A stretch of DNA of 32,828 nucleotides from Streptococcus sp. GTDB lineage: Bacteria > Bacillota > Bacilli > Lactobacillales > Streptococcaceae. The DNA is taken from positions 1 to 32,828 of the forward strand of contig NZ_JAPJPF010000016.1 in NCBI RefSeq assembly GCF_030825805.1, given 5' to 3'. Made by a program: the position numbers and the translations under genes. Position 1 is the first letter of the stretch; each line of letters opens with the position of its first letter. The notes beneath the pieces are model-generated. The model did no database searches. It had not been told where the DNA came from and saw only the letters and a program-made list of their open reading frames with translations. This document shows, one piece after another, positions 25,074 to 32,828 of this stretch.

Positions 25074-26387
25074 CTAGTCAACAAATTCAAATTCAAATTT
25101 ACCGATACGTACGATATCTCCGTCTTTGGCTCCACGCGCGCGAAGAGCTTCATCGACACCCATTCCACGCAATTGACGCGCAAATTTCATGACAGACTCG
25201 TCGCGATCAAAATTGGTCATATTGAAGAGCTTTTCTAGCTTATCACCAGACAAGATCCAAGAAGCATCATCATCGCGATTGATCTCGAAGGCTGGTTGGT
25301 CCTCATCAAAGCCGTAGTAAACTTCTTCTTGCGCCATATCTTCTTCCGTATAGAGCAAGAATTCTGGTGTTTTGTCTAACAAGTCTGCTGTTGCTTCTAA
25401 CAAATTGTCCAAACCTTGATGCGCCAAACTAGAGATTGGGAAGATCTGTGGTACTTCATCAAACTCGTCGTAGTTGGCTGCCAATTTTTTCTTAAATTCT
25501 TTCAAATTTTCCTGGCTCTCCGGCATATCCATCTTATTTGCCACGATAATCTGAGGACGTTCCATCAAGCGAAGATTATAAGTTTCGAGCTCTTTATTGA
25601 TTTGAACATAATCTTCATAAGGATCGCGTCCTTCACTGGCTGACATATCGATGACATGCAAGATGACACGGGTGCGCTCGATGTGACGAAGGAACTGGGT
25701 TCCTAGTCCCACTCCTTGGCTAGCCCCTTCAATCAATCCAGGAAGGTCAGCGACTGCAAAGGATTCACCCGATGGTGTCCGAACCATCCCCAAATTTGGA
25801 ACGATGGTTGTAAAATGATAGGCTCCGATTTTTGGTTTGGCAGATGTAATCACACTGAGAAGGGTCGATTTCCCGACTGATGGGAAGCCAACCAAGCCAA
25901 CGTCCGCCAAGACCTTGAGTTCTAATTCGAGTTCGCGTTCCTGACCCGGTTCCCCATTTTCTGAAATCTCGGGAGCTGGATTTTTAGGAGTTGCAAAACG
26001 GATATTTCCTCGTCCTCCGCGACCGCCATGGGCCACAATGTACTCTTGGTCATTTTCAACCAAGTCCGTTATGACTTTTCCTGTCTCTGCATCTCGCACG
26101 GTAGTTCCTTGGGGTACTCGAACATAGAGATCTTCTGCTCCCCGTCCGTGCATCCCTTTGGTCATCCCTTTTTCCCCATTTTGGGCTTTGAAATGCCGGT
26201 TATAGCGGAAGTCCATCAGTGTGCGCAAGCCTTCGTCTACAACGAAGATCACATTGCCTCCGCGTCCACCATCACCACCCCAAGGGCCGCCATTGGGAAC
26301 ATACTTTTCACGGCGAAAGGCTACCATACCATCGCCGCCATTTCCAGCCTTGACCTTAATCTTGGCTGTATCTAAAAACATACTCAT
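25074..26387 (-). CDS. obgE: GTPase Obg (CgtA)
   Basis: An essential 437-residue GTPase associated with the 50S subunit, ppGpp and stress. The glycine-rich Obg fold spans about 1-160 ([20 protein letters not shown]). The G domain has GFPSVGKS (167-174), [16 protein letters not shown] and NKMD. The C-terminal OCT domain ends [15 protein letters not shown], typical of streptococci. AAGGA lies 12 bases before the ATG. A small hairpin (ACCAAG / CTTGGT, about 26411-26426) lies between the upstream DUF4044 gene and obg and may modulate read-through. Confidence 0.97.
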   Translation of the reverse strand: MSMFLDTAKIKVKAGNGGDGMVAFRREKYVPNGGPWGGDGGRGGNVIFVVDEGLRTLMDFRYNRHFKAQNGEKGMTKGMHGRGAEDLYVRVPQGTTVRDAETGKVITDLVENDQEYIVAHGGRGGRGNIRFATPKNPAPEISENGEPGQERELELELKVLADVGLVGFPSVGKSTLLSVITSAKPKIGAYHFTTIVPNLGMVRTPSGESFAVADLPGLIEGASQGVGLGTQFLRHIERTRVILHVIDMSASEGRDPYEDYVQINKELETYNLRLMERPQIIVANKMDMPESQENLKEFKKKLAANYDEFDEVPQIFPISSLAHQGLDNLLEATADLLDKTPEFLLYTEEDMAQEEVYYGFDEDQPAFEINRDDDASWILSGDKLEKLFNMTNFDRDESVMKFARQLRGMGVDEALRARGAKDGDIVRIGKFEFEFVD

Positions 26388-26432
26388 AGTTTATCGTTTT
26401 CCTTTTATAACCAAGTGTTGCTTGGTAGTCCC

Positions 26433-26564
26433 TTAGTAGGATAGTGCACCCAAAGCTGCAGCAAAGATTGCTCCAACCGTTACAATCAACATAATTACAA
26501 TGACCACCATGGTCAATTTTTCAAAGAAAGTTTTTTTGCGTTTTCCGTTGTCTCCAAAAGCCAC
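26433..26564 (-). CDS. DUF4044 family small membrane protein, 43 residues
   Basis: A GTG-started small gene with GAGG eight bases upstream. The product starts MAFGDNGKRKKTFFEKLTMV, then a single membrane helix (about residues 18-40), and ends ALGALSY. A basic N-terminus plus one helix fits DUF4044, a short membrane protein family of lactic acid bacteria with no known function. It has a good promoter and precedes obg by 45 bases. Confidence 0.82.
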   Translation of the reverse strand: MAFGDNGKRKKTFFEKLTMVVIVIMLIVTVGAIFAAALGALSY

Positions 26565-26600
26565 GTTTTTTACCTCAATTACAATAAATTCATTAGCCCT

Positions 26601-26629
26601 ATTTTACCACGAATAAGGGCATTTTTCAA
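26601..26629 (-). promoter_or_regulatory. Promoter of the DUF4044-obg cluster
   Basis: Minus strand -35 TTGAAA (26624-26629), 17-base spacer, -10 TAAAAT (26601-26606) with TGG before it (extended -10). The -35 lies in one of two direct copies of GTGGATGTT(T)GAAAAA (26621-26637 and 26671-26686). Confidence 0.78.
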
Positions 26630-26664
26630 ACATCCACCTCTAGACGAAAGAGGACTATTGGATG
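26630..26664. other. Hairpin upstream of the DUF4044 promoter
   Basis: CATCC / GGATG outer and CCTCT / AGAGG inner stems, immediately upstream of the -35. It could be a relic terminator or an operator; there is no T run. Confidence 0.4.
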
Positions 26665-26708
26665 AAATAACTTTTTCAACATCCACACTTGTTCAAATCC
26701 CTTTTCAT

Positions 26709-27029
26709 CTAACTAACAAAAAAGACTGGAAAATTCCAGCCTTTTAAAAACGATGATATTAAAGTTATTTCTTTAGGATAAGCCAAGGTCAGGGTGTCAC
26801 CTGCTTGAATGGCTTGTGTATCTGGAAAGGCTACATTGATGGTAGCAGACAATTTCTCGTTTGTTAAGACTGTGGTTCCACTGGTTACTGCTTGGTTATC
26901 CTTGGTCAGACTAGCTGTTTGCGTATAAGACAGGACTTCTGACGCTTGAATGTTTTGAACAAAAGCATTTGAAAAGAGGACTGTAGCAACAAGGGCTAGG
27001 GACCACATGATTCGACGTAAATATTTCAT
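26709..27029 (-). pseudogene. Truncated secreted surface protein (adhesin N-terminal fragment)
   Basis: The frame encodes 106 residues with a clear start (ATG at 27029, AGGAGGT upstream). A signal peptide follows: MKYLRR, then a hydrophobic core to about residue 25, with likely cleavage after IQA at about residues 28-30. The mature part resembles the beginning of an immunoglobulin-like adhesin domain of the collagen/fibrinogen-binding type (AGDTLTLAYPKEITLI). It then stops being protein-like: the last residues, SSFLKGWNFPVFFVS, are the translation of a rho-independent terminator. A complete adhesin would have hundreds more residues and an LPxTG anchor; none is present. I read it as a deletion remnant, possibly still secreted. 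Confidence 0.7.
26718..26745 (-). terminator. Terminator inside the 3' end of the adhesin remnant
   Basis: Minus strand AAAAGGCTGGAA / TTCCAGTCTTTT, a 12-bp stem with a 2-base apex (probably opening to a 4-base loop), then TTTTTTG. It lies within the reading frame of the truncated gene. Confidence 0.8.
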
Positions 27030-27071
27030 ATTGACCTCCTCAACTCTCGCTTGGAGAGCTCACTTCTTTAT

Positions 27072-28427
27072 TTAATCTTTAAGACCAATTTCATCTTTGA
27101 CTACAGCAGCAATGGTATCCACATAGTAATCCACTTCTTCATCAGTCGGAGCTTCTGCCATGACACGAAGAAGAGGTTCGGTACCACTTGGACGCACTAG
27201 GATACGGCCATTTCCAGCCATTTCAGCTTCCATCTTCTCAATAATCGCACGAATGGCAGGCACTTCCATAGCCTTGTCTTTCATGCTGTTTTCAACACGA
27301 ATATTGACCAATTTTTGAGGATAGATGGTAACTTCTGATGCAAGGTCTGATAATGTACGACCAGTTTCTTGCATAATCTTGGTCAATTGAACGGCACTCA
27401 TCTGACCATCTCCAGTGGTATTGTAGTCCATGACAATCACATGACCAGACTGTTCACCACCTAGATTGTAACCAGACTTCCGCATCTCTTCCACTACATA
27501 GCGGTCTCCGACAGCAGTCACAACCTTGTTAATACCCTTGGCATCCAAAGCCTTATGGAAGCCAAGATTGGACATAACGGTCGTTACGATGGTGTTATCT
27601 TTTAAGAGGCCCTTCTCAGAAAGGTAGGTCCCAATGATGTACATGATTTTATCACCATCAACTAGGTCCCCATTTTCATCGACTGCAATCAAACGGTCAC
27701 TATCACCATCAAAAGCCAAACCAATAGCCGCACCAGATTCTCGGACAGCCTCTTGCAAAGCCTCAGGATGGGTCGAGCCTACTTGGTCATTGATATTGAG
27801 ACCATTTGGGCTTTCTCCAATAACTGTCAAACGTGCTCCTAGGTCAGCAAAGACTTGACGGGCGCTTGTAGATGCAGAACCATTCGCAGCATCTAGAGCC
27901 ACGTGCATTCCTTCAAGCTGGGTTCCAGTTGAAACTAAGTATTCTTGATACTTACGAAGTCCTTCAGGATAGTCCATCACAGTTCCAAGACCTTCTGCAC
28001 TAGGACGAGGAAGAGTATCAGACTCCGCATCCAATAAAGCTTCAATCTCTAATTCACGGTCATCATCCAGTTTATAGCCATCATTCCCGAAGAATTTAAT
28101 CCCGTTGTCTAAAGCTGGGTTGTGGCTGGCAGAAATCATGACCCCAGCACTTGCCCCTTCAGAACGAACTAAATAAGCTACACCTGGTGTCGCAATCACA
28201 CCGAGTTTGTATACTTTAATCCCTACAGATAAGAGACCCGCAACAAGCGCACTTTCCAACATTTCACCAGAAATACGAGTGTCTCGTCCTACGAAAACAA
28301 GTGGCGTTTCTTTTTCATGTTGACTGAGGACATACCCTCCGTATCGACCGAGCTTAAAGGCCAACTCTGGTGTCAATTCGACGTTTGCTTCTCCACGGAC
28401 TCCGTCCGTTCCAAAATATTTACCCAT
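27072..28427 (-). CDS. glmM: Phosphoglucosamine mutase
   Basis: Converts glucosamine 6-phosphate to glucosamine 1-phosphate on the way to UDP-GlcNAc and peptidoglycan. The 451 residues start [12 protein letters not shown]. The phosphoserine is Ser101 in [10 protein letters not shown], the Mg2+ loop is DGDSDR (240-245), the sugar-binding loop is GGEQSGHVI, and the phosphate-binding loop is [12 protein letters not shown]. It is the third gene of cdaA-cdaR-glmM; in related bacteria GlmM binds CdaA and restrains c-di-AMP synthesis. It starts 27 bases after the cdaR stop. Confidence 0.97.
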   Translation of the reverse strand: MGKYFGTDGVRGEANVELTPELAFKLGRYGGYVLSQHEKETPLVFVGRDTRISGEMLESALVAGLLSVGIKVYKLGVIATPGVAYLVRSEGASAGVMISASHNPALDNGIKFFGNDGYKLDDDRELEIEALLDAESDTLPRPSAEGLGTVMDYPEGLRKYQEYLVSTGTQLEGMHVALDAANGSASTSARQVFADLGARLTVIGESPNGLNINDQVGSTHPEALQEAVRESGAAIGLAFDGDSDRLIAVDENGDLVDGDKIMYIIGTYLSEKGLLKDNTIVTTVMSNLGFHKALDAKGINKVVTAVGDRYVVEEMRKSGYNLGGEQSGHVIVMDYNTTGDGQMSAVQLTKIMQETGRTLSDLASEVTIYPQKLVNIRVENSMKDKAMEVPAIRAIIEKMEAEMAGNGRILVRPSGTEPLLRVMAEAPTDEEVDYYVDTIAAVVKDEIGLKD

Positions 28428-28454
28428 TATGATAATCCTTTCGATGAATCTTTA

Positions 28455-29195
28455 TTAATTGCTATTATTTGATGAGGAACTGGATGACGACGAGCTAGAA
28501 CTTGTCTGTTTCAACTCAACCTTCATGTATAGTTCTGATGGAGAGATGATGACTGGTAAATCATTTCCCTCGCTATCGACTGCCTTCAAGGAGACGGTTG
28601 CCGTGTAGGTATTGTTCAAAAGATCTCCTTCAGGGAAGATGGCTTCCACATGATCAATTTTGGCTAAAGTATCCTGGTCGCTGGTGACAGAGACCTTATC
28701 TTCAGAAAAAGTAACATGTGAGAGACTCCAACCTGGGGCAATTTGTTTGTCTGGTATCGTGACGGAAACATCAAACTTTTTCGTCTTTTTCTTACCAATT
28801 TTTGCAGTGACTGTTTGAGGCTCGATGGTTGCAGTTAAACCGGAAGGTAAGCCTTCCACCTTTAAGGTGATTTCATGCTGGCCCTCTTTCAAATTGCTCA
28901 GATCGGCTACCACTTTAAATTTACGAGTACTAGCCTGCATTTCTGATGCTAAAGCGACACGATTGGATCCTTTCAGAAAGACGGTCACTTCTGAGCTAAT
29001 CCCACTGACAAAATATTTACTATCGTTGTATTTTACATCAATCGGAATATTGGTAAGAGTATTGGTATAAGTTTCAGAGCTCACTTGGCGTGCACTACTG
29101 TTATTCTGGAAATTAACAGAGGTAGCAATGATGAATAAGAGACTTGAGAAAAAGACTGATGTCACAATATAGACAATTTTTCTTTTTGGAATCAT
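28455..29195 (-). CDS. cdaR: CdaR, YbbR-domain regulator of diadenylate cyclase
   Basis: A 246-residue protein anchored by one N-terminal membrane helix (about 7-25), with the rest outside the membrane. It contains YbbR repeats (for example LSNLKEGQHEITLKVEGLPSG and a second with GNDLPVIISPSELYMKVEL). It ends in a run of eleven serines followed by NNSN, encoded by mixed codons and so not a simple slippage tract. It modulates CdaA. Its ATG overlaps the cdaA stop (ATGA). Confidence 0.92.
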   Translation of the reverse strand: MIPKRKIVYIVTSVFFSSLLFIIATSVNFQNNSSARQVSSETYTNTLTNIPIDVKYNDSKYFVSGISSEVTVFLKGSNRVALASEMQASTRKFKVVADLSNLKEGQHEITLKVEGLPSGLTATIEPQTVTAKIGKKKTKKFDVSVTIPDKQIAPGWSLSHVTFSEDKVSVTSDQDTLAKIDHVEAIFPEGDLLNNTYTATVSLKAVDSEGNDLPVIISPSELYMKVELKQTSSSSSSSSSSSNNSN

Positions 29196-30040
29196 TTGAT
29201 ACGTCCTCCAAAAATTCTTGATTTCAAATCTTTTTTTCCTTGATCTTCTGGAATAATGAAGGAACGCAATTCTTGTTCGAATTCTTCGATACTGAGGTCG
29301 TGTCTAAAGCTCCCATTTCTCGCAATGGAGATACCACCCGTTTCTTCCGAAACAACAAAGGTAAAGGCATCACTTACCTCAGACAAGCCGATTGCAGCCC
29401 GGTGTCGCGTACCGAACTCTTTTGAAATTCCCGTGCTTTCTGTTAAGGGGAGATAAGCACAAGATACAGCAATTTTATCATTGGTGACAATCACTGCCCC
29501 ATCGTGAAGCGGGGTGTTGGGGATAAAAATATTAATCAGAAGTTCACCCGAAACATCTGCATCGAGGGGAATACCCGTAGAAATATATTCTTGAAGGGTT
29601 CTACTCCCTTGAATAGCAACCAAGGCACCAATCTTTCGAGGACTCATATAAGCAACGGCTTTTACATAGGATTGAACCAATTTTTCTTCTGTACTAATCT
29701 GGTTGGTTGAGAAAAATTCAGTTGCTCGACCTAATCGTTCTAATCCCGTCCGAATTTCCGGAGAGAAAATCACTACCGCAGCAATGACCCCGTATGTGAT
29801 GATTTGGTTGATCAACCAAGAAATGGTCGTCAGACCAATCATATTGGCAACTAACTCAAATAAGAAAAAGGTCAAGACACCACGGACTAAAATCATAATT
29901 TTAGTGCCGACAATGGCTTTTATAAAATAATACAATAACCAAGCTACTAGGGCAATGTCAATCAGGTTGACAACCACACTCCATGGAGTGGGAAATAAAC
30001 TGCCCCAATACTGGGGATTTGACAATTGTTGGATGTTCAC
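29192..30040 (-). CDS. cdaA: Diadenylate cyclase CdaA
   Basis: Makes c-di-AMP from two ATP; c-di-AMP controls potassium, osmotic balance and cell-wall stress. Three membrane helices occupy about residues 20-95. The DAC domain (about 115-260) has the DGA motif (180-182, PLHDGAVIV) and the RHR motif (212-214, GTRHRAAIGLSE). The start is GTG at 30040; the ribosome site is weak (GGTAGG). The leader is about 100 bases from an extended -10. It is the first gene of cdaA-cdaR-glmM and divergent from murT. Confidence 0.95.
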   Translation of the reverse strand: MNIQQLSNPQYWGSLFPTPWSVVVNLIDIALVAWLLYYFIKAIVGTKIMILVRGVLTFFLFELVANMIGLTTISWLINQIITYGVIAAVVIFSPEIRTGLERLGRATEFFSTNQISTEEKLVQSYVKAVAYMSPRKIGALVAIQGSRTLQEYISTGIPLDADVSGELLINIFIPNTPLHDGAVIVTNDKIAVSCAYLPLTESTGISKEFGTRHRAAIGLSEVSDAFTFVVSEETGGISIARNGSFRHDLSIEEFEQELRSFIIPEDQGKKDLKSRIFGGRIK

Positions 30041-30153
30041 AATCTCATACCTACCACTTCTCTTCTAGGCTTTTCACGCAGCTAACAACTGTGGATGACT
30101 GGAAACAGCAAGGCTTCTAGCAAATGGATAGCGCGTTCAAACTACTCAACATC

Positions 30154-30162
30154 ATTATATCA
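30154..30162 (-). promoter_or_regulatory. Extended -10 promoter of cdaA-cdaR-glmM
   Basis: Minus strand TGATATAAT. Transcription would start near 30147, giving a leader of about 107 bases before the GTG. Confidence 0.6.
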
Positions 30163-30202
30163 TGTTTCAACAGATTTTTCTGTAACCTTCTGTTGGTTTT
30201 TG

Positions 30203-30211
30203 TGATAAAAT
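30203..30211 (+). promoter_or_regulatory. Extended -10 promoter of murT, placing the start at the ATG
   Basis: TGATAAAAT (TG-A-TAAAAT) ends at 30211, seven bases before the murT ATG at 30219. The expected transcription start therefore falls on or next to the start codon, and no ribosome site precedes it. Confidence 0.6.
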
Positions 30212-30218
30212 ATGAATT

Positions 30219-31559
30219 ATGAAGATTAAGACTAGTATAGGGCTTATTGCCGGAAAAACGAGTAGTCACCTCTTGCGCTTGCTTGGTCGTGGCTCTACCC
30301 TTCCTGGAAAAATCGCCCTCCAAATTGATAAAGACATTTTACAACACCTGGCCCAGAACTACGAAATTGTGGTTATCACTGGTACGAATGGGAAAACACT
30401 AACAACAGCTCTCACTGTTGGCATTCTTCAGGAGGCTTTCGGACCTATCGTGACCAATCCTAGTGGGGCCAATATGATTTCAGGGATTACGACTACTTTC
30501 TTGAACGCAAAAGGTTCTTCCGGTCGTCCGATCGCTGTTCTTGAAATTGACGAAGCCAGTCTGTCTCGGATTTGTGACTACATCACACCGACTTTGTTTG
30601 TGATCACCAATATCTTCCGCGATCAGATGGACCGCTACGGAGAAATCTACACGACTTATCGGATGATCTTGGATGGGATTAAAAAAGCGCCTCAAGCGAC
30701 TGTTTTGATGAATGGGGATAGTCCTCTTTTCCATACCCTTCCCCTACCAAATCCCGTTCAATATTTTGGCTTTGAGACGGAAAAAACTGCTCCACAGCTA
30801 GCTCATTACAATACAGAAGGAATCGTCTGCCCAGAATGTCATGGCATCTTGACCTACAAGTTGAATACCTATGCGAATCTGGGTGACTACATTTGTGAAA
30901 GTTGTGGCTTCCACCGTCCTCCTTTAACAGTCGCTGTCGATGAATTGACCGAGCTGACCAATACTTCTTCTCACTTTAAGATCAACGGTACAAACTACCA
31001 CATTAATATTGGGGGCCTCTACAATATTTACAACGCCCTTGCTGCAGTTGCGGTGGCCCATTATTTTGATGTGAGCCCAGATGTCATTAAGCGTGGTTTC
31101 GATAAGAGCAAGGCTGTCTTTGGCCGTCAGGAAACCTTTAAAATTGGGGATAAGGAATGTACCCTAGTCCTGATCAAAAATCCGGTTGGAGCTACTCAGG
31201 CTATTGAAATGATCAAACTAGCGCCGTATCCCTTCAGCTTGTCCGTTCTTCTCAACGCCAACTACGCAGATGGGATTGATACCAGCTGGATCTGGGATGC
31301 GGACTTTGAGCAAATCACCCTGATGGACATCCCAGAAATCAATGCTGGTGGGGTGCGACACTCAGAAATTGCTCGGCGACTTCGGGTCACTGGCTATCCG
31401 GCTGACCAGATTACTGAAAATGCAAAATTAGAGGATGTCTTTACCCAGATAAAAGGACAGACTACCCCTCACGCCTATATTTTAGCCACCTATACGGCCA
31501 TGCTAGAATTCCGTGAATTGCTAGCTCAAGAACACCTGATTGAAAAGGAGATGAATTAA
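30219..31559 (+). CDS. murT: Lipid II isoglutaminyl synthase subunit MurT
   Basis: With GatD it amidates the D-glutamate of lipid II to isoglutamine, needed for transpeptidation. The 446 residues have the Mur ligase ATP loop GTNGKT (55-60), DEASL and [13 protein letters not shown] four-cysteine zinc ribbon (Cys204, Cys207, Cys226, Cys229) is inserted in the middle domain. The C-terminal domain has [12 protein letters not shown] and [15 protein letters not shown]. The start is conserved ([15 protein letters not shown]) though it lacks a ribosome site. Its stop overlaps the gatD start by one base (TAATG). Confidence 0.96.
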   Translation: MKIKTSIGLIAGKTSSHLLRLLGRGSTLPGKIALQIDKDILQHLAQNYEIVVITGTNGKTLTTALTVGILQEAFGPIVTNPSGANMISGITTTFLNAKGSSGRPIAVLEIDEASLSRICDYITPTLFVITNIFRDQMDRYGEIYTTYRMILDGIKKAPQATVLMNGDSPLFHTLPLPNPVQYFGFETEKTAPQLAHYNTEGIVCPECHGILTYKLNTYANLGDYICESCGFHRPPLTVAVDELTELTNTSSHFKINGTNYHINIGGLYNIYNALAAVAVAHYFDVSPDVIKRGFDKSKAVFGRQETFKIGDKECTLVLIKNPVGATQAIEMIKLAPYPFSLSVLLNANYADGIDTSWIWDADFEQITLMDIPEINAGGVRHSEIARRLRVTGYPADQITENAKLEDVFTQIKGQTTPHAYILATYTAMLEFRELLAQEHLIEKEMN

Positions 31560-32347
31560 TGACGTATACTTCACTACAATCCCCTGATCAGGAAAACTAT
31601 CAATATGAATTGAGAATTGCCCATCTTTATGGGAATCTGATGAATACTTATGGGGATAATGGCAATATCCTCATGCTCAAGTACGTTGCGGAAAAGCTTG
31701 GTGCTCGCGTAACGGTGGACATCGTTTCGCTCAAAGACCGCTTTGATCCAGACCTCTACGACATTGCCTTTTTCGGTGGAGGCCAAGACTACGAGCAGAC
31801 CATTGTATCTGAGGACCTACCAGATAAAAAAGAAGACCTCGAACGCTTTATTCATGACGATGGGGTGGTCCTTGCTATCTGTGGTGGCTTTCAGCTTCTA
31901 GGCCAGTACTACATTGAAGCTTCTGGCAAACGTATTGAGGGCCTTGGTATTATGGGGCATTACACTCTTAACCAAGAAAACAATCGCTATATTGGCGACA
32001 TCAAAATCCATAATGAAGAGTTCAATGAGACCTACTATGGTTTTGAAAACCACCAAGGTCGGACCTTCTTGGCGAAGGACGAAAAACCGCTTGGTAAAGT
32101 CGTCTACGGAAATGGGAACAACAAAGAAGATGGGTGCGAAGGGGTTCATTACAAGAACGTCTTTGGCAGCTACTTCCACGGTCCTATCTTGTCCCGAAAT
32201 GCCAATTTGGCCTATCGCTTGGTGACAACAGCTCTAAAGAATAAATATGGACAAGATATCGTCTTAGCGACTTATGATGATATTTTAAGTCTAGAAAAAG
32301 CGGAAGAATACGCTGATGTGAAAAGTAAGGCTGAATTAGAAGAATAG
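31559..32347 (+). CDS. gatD: Lipid II isoglutaminyl synthase, glutaminase subunit GatD
   Basis: A 262-residue class I glutamine amidotransferase that supplies ammonia to MurT. The nucleophile is Cys108 ([11 protein letters not shown]) and the catalytic His207 is in [20 protein letters not shown] (72-80) is typical of the cobyric-acid-synthase-like group. AAGGAG is inside the end of murT, which together with the TAATG overlap shows tight coupling and 1:1 production of the complex. Confidence 0.96.
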   Translation: MTYTSLQSPDQENYQYELRIAHLYGNLMNTYGDNGNILMLKYVAEKLGARVTVDIVSLKDRFDPDLYDIAFFGGGQDYEQTIVSEDLPDKKEDLERFIHDDGVVLAICGGFQLLGQYYIEASGKRIEGLGIMGHYTLNQENNRYIGDIKIHNEEFNETYYGFENHQGRTFLAKDEKPLGKVVYGNGNNKEDGCEGVHYKNVFGSYFHGPILSRNANLAYRLVTTALKNKYGQDIVLATYDDILSLEKAEEYADVKSKAELEE

Positions 32348-32356
32348 GGAGACAAA

Positions 32357-32647
32357 ATGAATAAACGAAAACTACAATATGTTGCACTACTGATTTCTGT
32401 ACTGCTCATTGCGATTATTTCCTTAGCCAATATGCAAACAGTAACTGTGAACTTTTTGCTGGTCCAATTTAAACTCCCGCTCATCATTTTAATTCTGGTC
32501 TGTGTCCTTCTCGGATCGTTGGTGACTTTCTTAGTCAGCCTTCCAAAAAATTTCTCATTAAAACATGAGTTAAAAGCCGCGAAGAAACAACTAGGACAAA
32601 AGATGTCCGGTGAAAAAGAAGAAAAAATCAAACAAATCGAAAACTAA
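32357..32647 (+). CDS. LapA-domain (DUF1049) small membrane protein
   Basis: A 96-residue protein with two membrane helices (about 7-25 and 38-62) separated by TVTVNFLLVQFKLPL, the LapA pattern. A short basic, coiled C-terminus follows (KHELKAAKKQLGQKM). In E. coli LapA works in lipopolysaccharide assembly; in Gram-positives its role is unknown. It starts nine bases after gatD with AGGGAG upstream, so it is probably the third gene of the murT operon. Confidence 0.82.
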   Translation: MNKRKLQYVALLISVLLIAIISLANMQTVTVNFLLVQFKLPLIILILVCVLLGSLVTFLVSLPKNFSLKHELKAAKKQLGQKMSGEKEEKIKQIEN

Positions 32648-32669
32648 AAGCACCGATAGGTGCTTTTTT
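32646..32669 (+). terminator. Terminator of murT-gatD-lapA
   Basis: AAAAGCACC-GATA-GGTGCTTTT followed by more T. It overlaps the last base pair of the LapA-protein stop codon. Confidence 0.88.
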
Positions 32670-32781
32670 GATGTAGACAAACTGTTTTTCATAAAACAAC
32701 CAAGGTGATGCTGAATAAAATATAAGTAGATACTCAATTTGGCTTACTAAAAGTTATACTGAAACTTTCCGCTGTGAGAAA

Positions 32782-32811
32782 AGTGCCTGAAACACAATTG
32801 TTTCAGGCACT
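32782..32811 (-). terminator. Terminator of a minus-strand gene beyond the right edge
   Basis: A 12-bp perfect stem (AGTGCCTGAAAC / GTTTCAGGCACT) with a 6-base loop, followed by TTTTCTC on the minus strand. It implies a gene ending just outside the window. Nothing else was recognised in 32670-32781. Confidence 0.65.
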
Positions 32812-32828
32812 CGGGAGTTTTGGAACCT

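Overview
The window looks like core chromosome of a Streptococcus of the mitis/sanguinis group (an oral species related to S. parasanguinis, S. sanguinis or S. mitis; the species is not certain). The evidence is the tmRNA tag peptide AKNNTSYALAA, proteins that closely match remembered S. pneumoniae sequences (PcrA, Obg, MurT), many extended -10 promoters of the TGnTATAAT type, and the gene neighbourhoods dnaG-rpoD-DUF59, pfkA-pyk, rapZ-yvcK-whiA, cdaA-cdaR-glmM and murT-gatD. I see no prophage, insertion sequence, CRISPR array or integrative element. Most genes are on the minus strand.

Layout. 1-4000: a DUF2130 coiled-coil protein and the helicase PcrA (both minus), separated by a multi-stem intergenic element. 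4000-6000: a manganese-type cation efflux protein (plus) convergent with a signal-peptidase-like protein (minus). 6100-11950: dnaE, pfkA and pyk (minus). 11990-12830: tRNA-Ser(GGA), a second palindromic intergenic element and ssrA (tmRNA). 12830-14360: a two-gene ABC transporter. 14460-18115: dnaG-rpoD, an array of 97-bp repeats, then a DUF59 gene. 18240-21560: mscL (plus), rpsU, a small unknown gene, an aquaglyceroporin (minus) and a ferredoxin-NADP reductase (plus). 21590-26630: a compact minus-strand block, DUF4044 protein-obg-53-aa protein-ridA-(terminator)-rapZ-yvcK-whiA. 26700-27030: the broken N-terminus of a secreted surface protein. 27070-30040: cdaA-cdaR-glmM, making c-di-AMP and the amino-sugar precursor of peptidoglycan. 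30200-32650: the divergent murT-gatD pair, which amidates lipid II, followed by a LapA-domain membrane protein. A terminator at the right edge points to a further minus-strand gene outside the window.

The genes are mostly housekeeping: replication and repair (PcrA, DnaE, DnaG), transcription (RpoD), translation and ribosome rescue (S21, tmRNA, Obg), glycolysis, and cell-wall precursor supply with its c-di-AMP control. The observations most worth a second look are: a signal-peptidase-family protein whose catalytic Ser and Lys both appear replaced (Gln36, Gly73); the 97-bp hairpin-rich tandem array directly after the rpoD stop; a truncated surface adhesin that reads into a terminator; a probably leaderless murT-gatD transcript; and two long, structured intergenic repeats. 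I found no clear case of an entirely new multi-gene system.
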